DNA of 64,000 nucleotides from Levilactobacillus yonginensis (GTDB lineage Bacteria > Bacillota > Bacilli > Lactobacillales > Lactobacillaceae). The stretch covers positions 1,860,001 to 1,924,000 of the forward strand of contig NZ_OZ061549.1 of NCBI RefSeq assembly GCF_964065165.1. The letters are read 5' to 3'. Position 1 is the stretch's first letter. Each line of letters opens with the position of its first letter. The notes beneath the pieces are model-generated. The model was not told the origin of the DNA. It saw only the letters and a program-made list of their open reading frames with translations, and searched no databases. The position numbers and the translations under genes are program-made. Shown piece after piece: positions 7,861 through 17,274 of this stretch.

Positions 7861-8024
7861 AGTAATTCCTCCCTTGGATGATTAAGCACCACCTTCATTA
7901 TAATCATTTATCTGAGTAGTTGCGATTCGGTAAAGGATTCGAAAAAGCTGAATGAATTTTGGACGTCAGGGGGTCTTTATCTAGTACAATGGGGGTAAAG
8001 AACCAGTGAAGGAGGCTTGGTGTG

Positions 8025-10370
8025 ATGACGACACAGGAGCATTACTTACCACCACTGGACTGTGGCTTGACTGCGGAAAAAGTGAGTGATCGGGTGGCCG
8101 CGGGTCAGAAGAATGATCCGCTACCACCGTTGACCCGAAGCGTGAAACAAATATTTCGGGATAATTTATTAACTCTCTTCAACTTAATCAACATTATCTT
8201 AGGCGCCCTGGTCTTTTTTACGGGGAGTTATAAAAATTTACTCTTTCTGGGCGTGGTCGTGGTCAACACGGGTATTGGAATTTTTCAGGAAATTCGTTCC
8301 AAACGCCAAGTGGACAAGCTTGCTCTTCTGTCGGAGGGAACCATTAATGTGCTCCGTGACGGTCAGCTGACAGCCCATCACCAAGATGACATTGTGTTGG
8401 ATGATATCTTGTCACTGGGTCGCGGGGATCAGTTACCCGTCGATGGTTTAATTCGTGACACGGCTGGTTTAGAGGTTGACGAATCCCAGATCACCGGTGA
8501 GTCGACGCCTATAGAGAAACATACCGGCGACACACTGGTGTCTGGCAGCGTTATCTTAGGCGGTCGAGCCATGGTTCAAGCAACGATGGTGGGTAGCGGT
8601 AGCTTTGTGAAACAACTGGCTCACTCTGCCAAACAAAAGCGCCGGAATTCCAGTGAACTGCTCACGATTATTAATCGTATTATTAAAATTTTGACCTTCG
8701 CCATTGTGCCATTGGGGGCCGCGCTCTTTATTTCGTCCATGATGCGGGGGCAAAGCCAAAATCGAGCCATTCTGGGAACCGTCGCCTCAATGGTGGGAAT
8801 GATTCCGGAGGGGTTAGTTTTGCTAACTTCTGTAGCATTGGCAGCGGGCGCCTTTACTTTAGGCCGTCGGAACGTTTTGGTACGGGAATTACCCGCCATC
8901 GAAGCGTTAGCACGAGTTGACGTCCTGTGTTTAGATAAGACGGGAACCATTACCAACGGCCAACTTCAGTTGGAGCGGGTGGAGCCGATTGGTTCAGTGC
9001 CAGTTCCCCAGCTAGAAACGATCCTGGCCCAGTTAGTGGCGGCCACGGGGGATGATAACGAGACGGCTCAGGCCGTGCAAAACGCCTTGGGTGCGCCAGT
9101 TGTTGCCGCTCAAAATGTGTTGCCTTTCTCCTCCGGTAGAAAGTGGAGTGGGGCCGAGTTGGCTGACCACGCGTACCTCATGGGCGCACCAGAGTTCATT
9201 TTTGATACGGTGCCTGCTAGCGTGAAACAACGGATTGAGGCCTTGGCAAAGCAGGGCTTTCGGGTGCTCCTATTAGCGCAGGCTGACCGATTGACCACGC
9301 CCAAGCCAATGAATCCTCAGGCGTTGGGATTGATTCTGATTACGGATGAATTGCGGCCACGGGCTAAAGATACGTTTAGCTTTTTTGCCAATCAGGACGT
9401 TGCCTTGAAAGTTATTTCAGGAGATAATCCAGTCACGGTCGCCAGTATTGCTGAACGTGCGGAGATTGCCGGGGCCCAGCAATTGATTGACATGAGTACG
9501 GTGGGCGCCACCCCCGATTACGGAAAATTGGTCCAAGACTATAACGTCTTCGGGCGGGTCACGCCACAGCAAAAGGAACAGTTGATTAAGTCCTATCAAG
9601 CAGCTGGTCATACGGTTGCTATGACTGGCGATGGGGTCAATGACTTACTGGCGCTGCGCCAAGCCGATTGTAGTATTGCCATGGCTTCGGGGAGTGAGGC
9701 TACCAAGAGTCTGGCTGATTTTGTCTTGGTTGACTCAAACTTTGATGCGATGATCAATGTTTTAAATGAAGGTCGGCGGGTGATCAATAACATTGAGCGG
9801 GTCGCCTCGTTATTCTTGATCAAAACGATGTACTCCGTGGCACTGACGTTGATTTTTATCTTCATGAATCACAGTTATCCGTTTGAACCGATTCAGTTGA
9901 CGCCTATCTCGTCGTTGATGGTGGGGATTCCGACATTCTTCCTGGCCTTACAACCTAATTACGCCCGGATTGCGGGGCGGTTTATGAAGCAAGTTATGGA
10001 AATTGCGGCACCCGCAGCGGTCTGTGTCATTGGTTATATCCTAGTGATCATGGCACTTGGCACGCAGTTTAAACTAGCCTTCGCGACAACCTCCACGTTG
10101 AGTGTGTTGTTGACGGGGATGATCAGTCTCAACGCCTTGCTGATGGTGGCCCGGCCGCTGAACCGGTTTAAAATCGGGCTGGTTATGTTGATGGCGGGAC
10201 TATTTGCTATCGTCTTTCTATTCCTAGGACCGATTTTTTCACTGGTTAATTTGCTCAACTGGCGCTTAGCCTTAATCTACTTGCCACTGATGGCTAGCGT
10301 GATTCCCGTGTTCATCGTTGTTCAAGACATTTTAGGTCACCGAATACTTAGTCGAATACGTTGGCGCTAG
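8025..10370 (+). CDS. P-type cation-transporting ATPase, CtpE/Exp7-like
   Basis: A 781-residue P-type ATPase. It contains the actuator motif TGES (T157), the phosphorylation motif DKTGT (D304), the hinge motif TGDGVND (D536-D540) and about ten membrane helices. The M4 ion-site sequence is PEGLVLLTSVAL, as in the CtpE/Exp7 group, which is linked to calcium transport, rather than the CPx motif of heavy-metal pumps or the PEGLP of SERCA. There is no N-terminal metal-binding domain. The start is either GTG 8022 or ATG 8025; AAGGAGG with spacing 9 favours ATG. The gene is alone on its strand, with no terminator visible before the DUF1836 promoter. Calcium or another divalent cation is inference from the group. 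Confidence 0.92.
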   Translation: MTTQEHYLPPLDCGLTAEKVSDRVAAGQKNDPLPPLTRSVKQIFRDNLLTLFNLINIILGALVFFTGSYKNLLFLGVVVVNTGIGIFQEIRSKRQVDKLALLSEGTINVLRDGQLTAHHQDDIVLDDILSLGRGDQLPVDGLIRDTAGLEVDESQITGESTPIEKHTGDTLVSGSVILGGRAMVQATMVGSGSFVKQLAHSAKQKRRNSSELLTIINRIIKILTFAIVPLGAALFISSMMRGQSQNRAILGTVASMVGMIPEGLVLLTSVALAAGAFTLGRRNVLVRELPAIEALARVDVLCLDKTGTITNGQLQLERVEPIGSVPVPQLETILAQLVAATGDDNETAQAVQNALGAPVVAAQNVLPFSSGRKWSGAELADHAYLMGAPEFIFDTVPASVKQRIEALAKQGFRVLLLAQADRLTTPKPMNPQALGLILITDELRPRAKDTFSFFANQDVALKVISGDNPVTVASIAERAEIAGAQQLIDMSTVGATPDYGKLVQDYNVFGRVTPQQKEQLIKSYQAAGHTVAMTGDGVNDLLALRQADCSIAMASGSEATKSLADFVLVDSNFDAMINVLNEGRRVINNIERVASLFLIKTMYSVALTLIFIFMNHSYPFEPIQLTPISSLMVGIPTFFLALQPNYARIAGRFMKQVMEIAAPAAVCVIGYILVIMALGTQFKLAFATTSTLSVLLTGMISLNALLMVARPLNRFKIGLVMLMAGLFAIVFLFLGPIFSLVNLLNWRLALIYLPLMASVIPVFIVVQDILGHRILSRIRWR

Positions 10371-10384
10371 GATAAAATGTCGAT

Positions 10385-10440
10385 TCTAGTCGTTATCTAG
10401 TCATTGGGACTAGATACTATGTTATAATCGAGACTAGATA
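10385..10440 (+). promoter_or_regulatory. DUF1836 promoter with clustered dyad operator sites
   Basis: TATCTAGTC-N5-GACTAGATA (10394-10416) is a perfect dyad. A third half-site GACTAGATA lies at 10432-10440 and a partial TCTAGTC at about 10385. Between them an extended -10 box (TG-T-TATAAT, 10423-10428) precedes the gene at 10461. The layout suggests a repressor or autoregulator at this promoter. Confidence 0.65.
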
Positions 10441-10460
10441 CGGAAGGGCAGGGAAGAAAC

Positions 10461-10985
10461 ATGGCTGATTTTAATCAATATACGCGGTGGGAACACCAGA
10501 TGCACGGTGTAAAGTTACCACGTTGGGATGACTTACCTAAATTTGATCTCTACATGGACCAGGTGACGGCATTAGTCAACGATGCGTTAGGACCATTGGG
10601 CATTGATATGGTGACGCCGGCAATGATTAATAATTACGTGAAGCACAATGTGATTTTGGCACCAGTGAAAAAGAAGTACCAAACCATGCAGTTGACGGAT
10701 ATCTTAATGATCAGCCTGTTAAAGCCCATGTTCCAGACGGATACGGTTCGGACTGGTATCGATCAGATTACGGCTGGGGATTACCCTAAGCAAGCTTACG
10801 ATAATTTTATTGAGCAGTTAGAGAATCGCTTGCATCACTTAGGCGAAGATCAGATTCAGCCAGCTACTAAGAACTTAAACGAGAAATTAATGCAGGTTGC
10901 AGTGGATGCTGTGGTCGCACGGTTGCAGTCTGAGAAGCTGTTAAAGCTGATCAAACGACCATTACGTAAAATCGAAAAGAAATAG
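10461..10985 (+). CDS. DUF1836 family protein, probable MerR-like regulator
   Basis: A 174-residue cytoplasmic protein matching the DUF1836 pattern: LPRWDDLPKFDLYMDQV, then a TPAMINNYVKHN segment that resembles the recognition-helix region of MerR-type DNA-binding domains, then K-K-x-Y-x-x-x-x-L-x-x-I-L-M. The role is probably transcriptional, but this is inference from family annotation. The promoter carries three to four copies of the half-site GACTAGATA, consistent with self-control. A GGGCAGGGAAG stretch acts as ribosome site. It is monocistronic and is followed by an unusually long perfect terminator stem. Confidence 0.78.
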   Translation: MADFNQYTRWEHQMHGVKLPRWDDLPKFDLYMDQVTALVNDALGPLGIDMVTPAMINNYVKHNVILAPVKKKYQTMQLTDILMISLLKPMFQTDTVRTGIDQITAGDYPKQAYDNFIEQLENRLHHLGEDQIQPATKNLNEKLMQVAVDAVVARLQSEKLLKLIKRPLRKIEKK

Positions 10986-11031
10986 TGCAATCAAAAAGCT
11001 CGGACAAAATGTCCGAGCTTTTTGATTGCAC
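10985..11031 (+). terminator. Long bidirectional terminator hairpin
   Basis: A 22-bp perfect stem (GTGCAATCAAAAAGCTCGGACA with its complement) with an AAA loop, starting at the last base of the DUF1836 stop codon. Internal A and T runs on the two arms allow termination in both directions. Confidence 0.88.
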
Positions 11032-11036
11032 TATTT

Positions 11037-11082
11037 GCCGCCTTACCGGCCACAGCAGATGGCCTCACGACTGTAATTGATT
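11037..11082. repeat. Intergenic repeat family B, internally deleted copy
   Basis: CCGCCTTACCGGCCACAGCA then GATGG matches the left end of the repeats at 26510 and 55367. The next bases (CCTCACGACTGTAATTG) resemble their right end (CCTCTCGGCTTTGATTG), so the middle seems to be deleted. Confidence 0.55.
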
Positions 11083-11189
11083 CAGCCAGCTGGTTACGGG
11101 TCATTTTTTTAGCAGAGCTGGATTGGTAATCTCACCGTCTGTGTGACCTTAAAACTAGCCATTGCAATACTTAAAAATCACCTATGCCG

Positions 11190-12983
11190 TTACTGCGTCT
11201 GCGTTTCTAACGTTAAATCGTTCATGAACGTCAACAGGAGGTTCGCGTAACTTGGGTGGCCGGTGTTGTCCTTAATTTCCTGCTGAATTAGGCTAAGATT
11301 GTTGGTAATGACACCGTTAGCGCCCATGAACATCATCTGGTCCATGGTGGTAATATCGTCGATATCCCAGGCGTAGACCTTCTTGTGCTCTCGGTTGGCT
11401 TGATCAATGAAGGTATCATTCAAGGTAGTAGCTTCCATGGTATAAGCGTTGGCCCGAGTGTGAGGGAAGGTTAGGTTGTACGGCAAAATGTAACTGACGA
11501 AGAGCTGCGGATGGGCCTTTTTCAACCGATTCATGATGCCGTAACTCAGCGTGTGAACCTGTTCATGGTGCGCCATGATTCGTGCGCCAAATTGCCGGTA
11601 GAAACGGTCAGGTAAATCCTTGGTGTCACCAGAGCTGGTTTTGATTTCAATCAGTAGCTTCTGATGGTGTTGGATGGCGGTGTTTAAATAATGATTAAAG
11701 CTAGGAATTTTAGCCTGATAGCCGTTTTCAGTAACGGTGACCTTGGTTAGCTGGGCTAGCGTCATCTTAGAGACTGACCGTTTCAAGTTGGCTAGGTTTT
11801 TCAGGTTAGCATCGTGCATCACCACGAATTGGTGATCCTTGGTCTCTCGAATGTCCATTTCCACGTAGTCTGGTTTTTCTTTGCTGGTCTTAACCATGGC
11901 TGGAATCGTGTTCTGCACCCCATTACCATTGTCCACGCCGCGATGGGCAATGGTGAGCGGTTTACTCATTGCCAAGCCGTTTAAATAGACTAAGTTGAAG
12001 GCCACCATGAGGGCACTGATAACGGTTAGACCACTGATGATCAATAGACGAGTCCGCAACTTGGTCTTTGCCGGTTCGCGGAAGCTAAAGAGTGAGAGGG
12101 GGGTCCGACGATGAGCGTCGTGGCTGCTCAGGATGACCATCATAAAGAGGACAGTTGAGTAGCACACGATGAATTCTGTGATAACTTCCATTAAAAAGAG
12201 ATTGAGTGTAGCAATTGTCAGGGCAATGCCGGTTTTATCAAAGATCAGCTGCCCCAGATAAATGATGACGTAGATAATAGTTACGGTAACGCTAACCATA
12301 ATCAGAGTCAGCACAATTTTGCTGAGGTAGTTCCAAAATTTGCCGCGTGTTCGCTGCCAGCTGAGGCGGATGGCCGCGTGGCTGTGATAGTGGTCAATCA
12401 TCATCAAGGGGAGCACCGCAATCAGACGAATCCCTAGGTAGGCAGCCACCACGTAAAATAGACCCAATAACACGGCCCACAGTGGGTTGTTCATGAGATA
12501 GCTGACGATGAATGAAGGAATCTTGGCCTTGTTGAGCAGGGGCGTGGTAAATAACTCGCTCCCAAACGGCATGATGACAATAAAATAGCCAATAAAGAAT
12601 AAAAAGGTACTGGGTGAAGCGCCCGCAATACTGCGGAACGTTTCATTCAAAACAGTTTTAGAGGAATCTGGTCGACCACTGCGAATGTTGATAATTCCCA
12701 GTAACAGGTAAGCGAATTGCCAGTAGATCAGTGTGATGATCGCGAGGAGAATCAGTATCAGACCAGCGATAGCCAGTGGGTGTTGAAGCGTGATGGCAAC
12801 GATGTTGGTATAGGAAACATAAGGAACGCGTTGCCATTTCATAAGTGCTGCGGTCAACCAAGTGAACGCAGGGACTGCTAAGTAGCTAATGACTAAGTTG
12901 GTTACGAAGACTAGGGTCACATAACTCCCCCAGTGTTGGAAAAAGTGGTGGGTTGCTTCCCGCCAGAACCGCCAAGCTTGCAC
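11190..12983 (-). CDS. Membrane-anchored glycerophosphodiester phosphodiesterase
   Basis: A 597-residue two-part protein. The N-terminal half (about residues 1-340) has seven or eight hydrophobic segments of the kind annotated as the GDPD membrane domain. The C-terminal half is the GDPD catalytic TIM barrel: IAHRGVDNGNGVQNT (catalytic His and metal ligands), DYVEMDIRETKDHQFVVMHD and LLIEIKT. It hydrolyses glycerophosphodiesters, or polyglycerol phosphate from teichoic acids, with the catalytic domain probably facing outside. The start is GTG 12983, supported by GAGAGGAG nine bases upstream. The catalytic residues all look intact. Confidence 0.92.
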   Translation of the reverse strand: MQAWRFWREATHHFFQHWGSYVTLVFVTNLVISYLAVPAFTWLTAALMKWQRVPYVSYTNIVAITLQHPLAIAGLILILLAIITLIYWQFAYLLLGIINIRSGRPDSSKTVLNETFRSIAGASPSTFLFFIGYFIVIMPFGSELFTTPLLNKAKIPSFIVSYLMNNPLWAVLLGLFYVVAAYLGIRLIAVLPLMMIDHYHSHAAIRLSWQRTRGKFWNYLSKIVLTLIMVSVTVTIIYVIIYLGQLIFDKTGIALTIATLNLFLMEVITEFIVCYSTVLFMMVILSSHDAHRRTPLSLFSFREPAKTKLRTRLLIISGLTVISALMVAFNLVYLNGLAMSKPLTIAHRGVDNGNGVQNTIPAMVKTSKEKPDYVEMDIRETKDHQFVVMHDANLKNLANLKRSVSKMTLAQLTKVTVTENGYQAKIPSFNHYLNTAIQHHQKLLIEIKTSSGDTKDLPDRFYRQFGARIMAHHEQVHTLSYGIMNRLKKAHPQLFVSYILPYNLTFPHTRANAYTMEATTLNDTFIDQANREHKKVYAWDIDDITTMDQMMFMGANGVITNNLSLIQQEIKDNTGHPSYANLLLTFMNDLTLETQTQ

Positions 12984-13157
12984 AGTTCTCAGCTCCTCTC
13001 AAGTGGGCTCGGTGCAATTCTAGCGTGAAAGACGAACTAGGTGGACACCATAGCCTGGTTAATACCTCTACTTTAGCATATCCCATCGCCGTCCTCAGAG
13101 AAAATTAAGATGTTTCGTAGGTGATGAGACCAAACGGGGAAATGCCAGCAGTTATAA

Positions 13158-13171
13158 TGAAAACGTTTACA
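13158..13171 (+). promoter_or_regulatory. cre box (CcpA site) upstream of adhE
   Basis: TGAAAACGTTTACA matches the consensus TGWAANCGNTNWCA at every position and overlaps the end of a TATAAT box (13153-13158). It probably puts adhE under CcpA control. Confidence 0.75.
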
Positions 13172-13176
13172 ATTAA

Positions 13177-13194
13177 TGGTGATTTAATTCACAT
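13177..13194 (+). promoter_or_regulatory. Rex-like operator 1 upstream of adhE
   Basis: TGGTGATTTAATTCACAT matches 15 of 18 positions of the Rex consensus TTGTGAAWWWWTTCACAA and is itself nearly symmetric. Confidence 0.6.
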
Positions 13195-13296
13195 ATGTTT
13201 TCAGCCTAGGCTTTCTGAATAGTATATGGTACATCCTGCACAGACAGTGTGATGGGAAGCTTGACGGAGCACCGGTTAAGTAATCAAATAAATTAA

Positions 13297-13314
13297 TTGT
13301 GATATTTTTAACAA
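13297..13314 (+). promoter_or_regulatory. Rex-like operator 2 upstream of adhE
   Basis: TTGTGATATTTTTAACAA matches 16 of 18 positions of the Rex consensus and lies just upstream of the proximal promoter, where NADH-released Rex would be expected to act. Confidence 0.65.
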
Positions 13315-13321
13315 AAAGGTC

Positions 13322-13349
13322 TTGCAGATTTTCAGAAACATGGTAAGAT
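13322..13349 (+). promoter_or_regulatory. Proximal adhE promoter
   Basis: TTGCAG, 16 bases, TAAGAT, with a TGG extended -10. Confidence 0.6.
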
Positions 13350-13400
13350 TATATTCGTGAAGAAGTTAACAAAGATGTTTTCAAAAACGGAGGCATGGAT

Positions 13401-16019
13401 ATGTTAAAAGACGTGAAAGAGAATTCTAAATTAAATGTAAAAGAAAGCGAAGAAACTGTCGATCAAATGATCGATCGGCTCACGCAAAAAGCCCACGACG
13501 CCCTGTGCGGCATGGATGATTTCACCCAAGAACAAGTTGACCACATTGTTCATCAAATGGCCATCGCTGGCTTGGACCACCACATGGCGTTAGCTAAAGC
13601 GGCCTATGAAGAAACTGGTCGTGGTGTGATGGAAGACAAAGCGGTTAAAAACATGTTTGCCACTGAAGAAATTTGGCACGCAATTAAAAACGACAAGACG
13701 GTCGGAATTATTAAAGATGATCGTGAACGACAATTGATTACGGTGGCTGAACCCCTAGGAATCTTAGCCGGGGTTACACCAGTTACGAACCCGACTTCAA
13801 CCACACTGTTTAAGAGCTTGATTGCCGTAAAGACTCGGAACCCAATCATCTTTGCGTTCCACCCACAAGCCCAAAAATCTTCCGTCATGGCTGCCAAGGT
13901 CGTTCGGGACGCCGCGATTGCTGCCGGGGCACCTGAAGGCGTTATTCAGTGGATCGACAAGCCTAGTTTGGAAGCCACGACGGCACTGATGAATCACCCA
14001 ATGGTCGCCAGTGTTCTGGCTACCGGTGGTCCTGGGATGGTTAAGGCAGCTTACTCAACTGGTAAGCCCGCCTTAGGGGTTGGGCCTGGTAACGGACCTG
14101 CCTACATTGAAAAGACGGCTGATATCAAACGGGCCGTTTATGACATCGTGTTATCCAAGACGTTTGATAACGGGATGGTCTGTGCTTCTGAAAACAGTGC
14201 TGTCATCGACGCTGAGATTTACAACGATGTGAAGCAAGAAATGCAAGACCGGGGTGTTTACTTCATTAAAAAAGCTGACGAGAAGGCGTTGGCCGATGCA
14301 ATGTTTGTACCAAATGGTGGGGTCAAGGGACCAATTGCCGGTATGTCAGCACGCAAGATTGCCGATCTGGCCGGCATCAAGGTGCCAGATACCACCAAGG
14401 TCTTAGCAGCTGAAATCACCGGAGTTGGTGAAAAGTACCCACTTTCTCGTGAAAAACTCAGTCCGGTTATTTCCGTATATAAGGCCAGCAGCCAAGAAAA
14501 AGCCTTTGACCTCTGCAATCAGTTGCTGCATTTCGGTGGGCTAGGGCATACGGCAGCTATCCACACGAAGGACGATGACTTGGCCACTAAATACGGCATC
14601 GTCATGAAAGCCAGTCGGGTGTTGGTTAACACGCCATCCGCTATTGGTGGGATTGGGAACCTGTACAACGAAATGGTGCCTTCCTTAACGTTAGGGACTG
14701 GTTCCTGGGGTAAGAATTCCGTTTCCCACAACGTTTCCTCATTTGACCTGTTGAACATCAAAACGATTGCAAAGCGGCGAAATAATATGCAATGGATTAA
14801 ATTACCTCGAGTTTACTTTGAAAAGACGTCTGTCCGTTACCTGAACGATATGCCTGGTGTTAAGCGGGTCTTCTTGGTAACCGACCCAGCCATGGTTGAG
14901 CTAGGGTACATCGATACGGTTTTAAATGAATTAAAGCGGCAACCCAACGGGATTGAATATTCCCTGTTCTCTGACGTTGAACCAGATCCAACGACTGACA
15001 CCGTGAACCGTGGGGTCGCTCAGATGCGGATGTTCAAGCCAGACACCATTGTGGCTTTAGGTGGGGGATCTGCTATGGATGCTGCCAAGAACATGTGGCT
15101 CTTCTATGAAGACCCTAATGCTAGCTTCTTTGGGGCTAAGCAGAAGTTTATGGACATTCGGAAGCGGACTTACAGCTTTAACAAGCCACACAAGGCACAA
15201 TTTGTGGCTATTCCAACGACTTCCGGAACTGGCTCAGAGGTTACGCCATTCTCCGTAATCACTGATTCTAAGACTCACGTGAAGTACCCGTTGGCCGACT
15301 ATGCTTTGACACCAGACGTTGCCATCGTAGACTCGCAGTTTATTGAAACGGTACCTAAGAAGACGGTCGCTTACTCTGGCCTAGATGTATTGACGCATGC
15401 GATTGAATCTTACGTATCTAATATGGCCTCCGATTACACGCGGCCATGGTCCTTACAAGCCATGAAGCTGGTTATGGAAAATCTGACGGACTCCTACAAT
15501 GGTGATATTCACGCCCGTGAAGAAATGCATAACGCATCAACGTTGGCGGGGATGGCCTTTGCGAACGCCTTCTTAGGGGTCGACCACTCGATTGCCCATA
15601 AGCTTGGTGGGGAGTTCGGGTTACCACACGGTTTGGCGATTGCTATTACGTTGCCTCACGTGATCCGGTACAACTTCAAGGAACCAACGAAACTCTCCAT
15701 GTGGCCAAAGTACGATCACTTCAGAGCTGACGAAGACTATGCCCAGATTGCCCGTTACCTGGGACTATCCGGTAACAGTAAGGAAGAGCTGAAAGAGTCT
15801 CTGGTTAAGCGAATCATTGACTTGGCCCATTCAGTTGGTGTAACCCTTAGCTTGAAGGCTAACGGCGTTGATAAGGCTCACTTCAATCAGTCTGTAGACA
15901 AGCTGGCTGAATTAGCCTTCGAGGATCAATGTACGACGGCTAACCCAAAGGAACCTTTGATTTCTGAATTGAAGCAAATCATGATTGACGAATACGACGG
16001 CAAGAACGTCGAGAAGTAA
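13401..16019 (+). CDS. adhE: Bifunctional acetaldehyde-CoA/alcohol dehydrogenase
   Basis: An 872-residue fusion enzyme that reduces acetyl-CoA to acetaldehyde and then ethanol, re-oxidising two NADH; in a phosphoketolase fermenter this is the main redox outlet. The N-terminal aldehyde dehydrogenase half (about residues 1-440) has VTPVTNPTST, TGGPGMVKAAYS and the catalytic Cys in GMVCASEN (C261). The C-terminal iron-dependent alcohol dehydrogenase half (about 460-860) has GGGSAMDAAK, TSGTGSEVTPF and the metal-binding His motifs DHSIAHKLG and LPHGLA. AAAACGGAGG lies too close to the ATG at 13395 but seven bases from the ATG at 13401, so I chose the latter. The promoter region has a cre box and two Rex-like boxes. 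AdhE proteins typically form filaments (spirosomes). Confidence 0.98.
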   Translation: MLKDVKENSKLNVKESEETVDQMIDRLTQKAHDALCGMDDFTQEQVDHIVHQMAIAGLDHHMALAKAAYEETGRGVMEDKAVKNMFATEEIWHAIKNDKTVGIIKDDRERQLITVAEPLGILAGVTPVTNPTSTTLFKSLIAVKTRNPIIFAFHPQAQKSSVMAAKVVRDAAIAAGAPEGVIQWIDKPSLEATTALMNHPMVASVLATGGPGMVKAAYSTGKPALGVGPGNGPAYIEKTADIKRAVYDIVLSKTFDNGMVCASENSAVIDAEIYNDVKQEMQDRGVYFIKKADEKALADAMFVPNGGVKGPIAGMSARKIADLAGIKVPDTTKVLAAEITGVGEKYPLSREKLSPVISVYKASSQEKAFDLCNQLLHFGGLGHTAAIHTKDDDLATKYGIVMKASRVLVNTPSAIGGIGNLYNEMVPSLTLGTGSWGKNSVSHNVSSFDLLNIKTIAKRRNNMQWIKLPRVYFEKTSVRYLNDMPGVKRVFLVTDPAMVELGYIDTVLNELKRQPNGIEYSLFSDVEPDPTTDTVNRGVAQMRMFKPDTIVALGGGSAMDAAKNMWLFYEDPNASFFGAKQKFMDIRKRTYSFNKPHKAQFVAIPTTSGTGSEVTPFSVITDSKTHVKYPLADYALTPDVAIVDSQFIETVPKKTVAYSGLDVLTHAIESYVSNMASDYTRPWSLQAMKLVMENLTDSYNGDIHAREEMHNASTLAGMAFANAFLGVDHSIAHKLGGEFGLPHGLAIAITLPHVIRYNFKEPTKLSMWPKYDHFRADEDYAQIARYLGLSGNSKEELKESLVKRIIDLAHSVGVTLSLKANGVDKAHFNQSVDKLAELAFEDQCTTANPKEPLISELKQIMIDEYDGKNVEK

Positions 16020-16041
16020 AAGTCACTGTTAATAAGATGGT

Positions 16042-16074
16042 AAAAGGTCAGGAGCTGAGGCGCCTGGCCTTTTT
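16042..16074 (+). terminator. Terminator of adhE
   Basis: AAAGGTCAGG pairs with CCTGGCCTTT, followed by T residues. Confidence 0.85.
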
Positions 16075-16550
16075 GGTTGCATTTGAATCCGTGTTAAGTG
16101 ACTGGGCGTATAGGCATTTCAGCTAATATGTATTCGGTGGTTGAACGAGTTTCTACTATATTATATGAATAAAAGTAATCGGTGAATTGTGGGACCGGAC
16201 CTCAATTTGATCAAATTCAACGGTTTTGACCAAGCTACAAGGTATGAAAATGGCGAGGAATGATGAAAATATTGATAAAGAAAGGCGTTTATCATCAAAT
16301 TTTCATGAAAGTGACCAAGTTTTTTCGATTATTTGGTGCAAAACACACTCAAAAATTGCCCTCTTTTTGGCTAAAATGGGCAAATAAGGGGTCAAAAAAG
16401 CGGTTTATATGACAAAGAGGTTACAAATATTACGGAATGTCATACAGTAATATTTTTCTTAACACTGGCGTAACACAACGCCAACCTGGCTGACACAACC
16501 ATCGGTTATTCTAATACCCGTTAAGCAAACAAAGGAGGACATTCATTCTT
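16075..16550. other. Gene-free region upstream of the first Apf-like gene
   Basis: 476 bases without a credible gene. A partial dyad is present at 16264-16309 (TGATGAAAATATTGATAAA against TTTATCATCAAATTTTCATG). The stretch from about 16440, with TTTTTCTTAA and repeated GTAAC words, resembles the region before 17939 and presumably holds the promoter and regulatory sites of the secreted protein gene. Confidence 0.5.
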
Positions 16551-17156
16551 ATGAATATCAAAAAAGCTTTAGTTAATACTTTGGGTACGGTTGCCGTTGT
16601 CGGTGCCGGTATCTTCGCCACTAACGTCACGGCCAACGCCGATACTAATGTTACGGTCAAGCAGGGGGATTCTGTTTGGTCATTAGCTAACAAGTATGAT
16701 TCATCCGTTAGTGCTATCGAAAAGGCTAACAGCCTGAGCAACTCCAACCTGATCTTCGTGGGTCAAAAGTTAAACGTGCCAAGCAGCACGCAAAATGCCA
16801 CGACTTCAGCTAACGTTTCCACTAAAAATTACAGTAGCCAAGCAACGACTACGCCAGCTAGCCAATCCACGACTAGCCAAGCAACCACTAACAACCACAC
16901 AAGCACAACTTCTGCTTCTACTGGTGTTTCTGGTTCAGAAGCCAGTGCTAAGGCTTGGATCGCTAACAAGGAATCTGGCGGTTCATACTCAGCTACCAAT
17001 GGCCAATACATCGGTAAGTACCAATTGAGCTCTTCCTACTTGAACGGTGACTACTCAGCCGCCAACCAAGAAAAGGTTGCTAACTCATACGTTACTTCCC
17101 GTTACGGTTCATGGTCAGCTGCCCAATCTTTCTGGCAAGCAAACGGCTGGTACTAA
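16551..17156 (+). CDS. Secreted LysM protein with Apf/transglycosylase-like C-terminus (paralogue 1)
   Basis: A 201-residue exported protein. A Sec signal peptide (MNIKKALVNTLGTVAVVGAG, cleavage likely after ANA, residue 30) is followed by one LysM domain (about 34-77: VTVKQGDSVWSLANKYDSS to IFVGQKLNVP), a Ser/Thr/Gln-rich linker (about 80-128), and a C-terminal domain of about 70 residues (AWIANKESGGSYSATNG to FWQANGWY) as in aggregation-promoting factors and small lysozyme-like transglycosylases. The Glu in NKESGG is the likely catalytic or structural acid. LysM holds it on peptidoglycan. It is preceded by a near-perfect ribosome site, AAAGGAGGACATTCATTCTT, shared almost base for base with paralogue 2. 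It is monocistronic. Confidence 0.9.
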   Translation: MNIKKALVNTLGTVAVVGAGIFATNVTANADTNVTVKQGDSVWSLANKYDSSVSAIEKANSLSNSNLIFVGQKLNVPSSTQNATTSANVSTKNYSSQATTTPASQSTTSQATTNNHTSTTSASTGVSGSEASAKAWIANKESGGSYSATNGQYIGKYQLSSSYLNGDYSAANQEKVANSYVTSRYGSWSAAQSFWQANGWY

Positions 17157-17199
17157 ACCTAGTTTAGTAACGCCAACCAACTTACGTTTAAATTCAAGT

Positions 17200-17235
17200 A
17201 ACGCCCCTCGGATGCAGGTCCGATGGGCGTTTTTT
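17200..17235 (+). terminator. Terminator of Apf-like paralogue 1
   Basis: AACGCCC pairs with GGGCGTT around an inner CGGA/TCCG stem, followed by six T residues. Confidence 0.85.
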
Positions 17236-17274
17236 GTTGTCTAACTAAAGGTTAAAAGATATATTAGTTGCACT

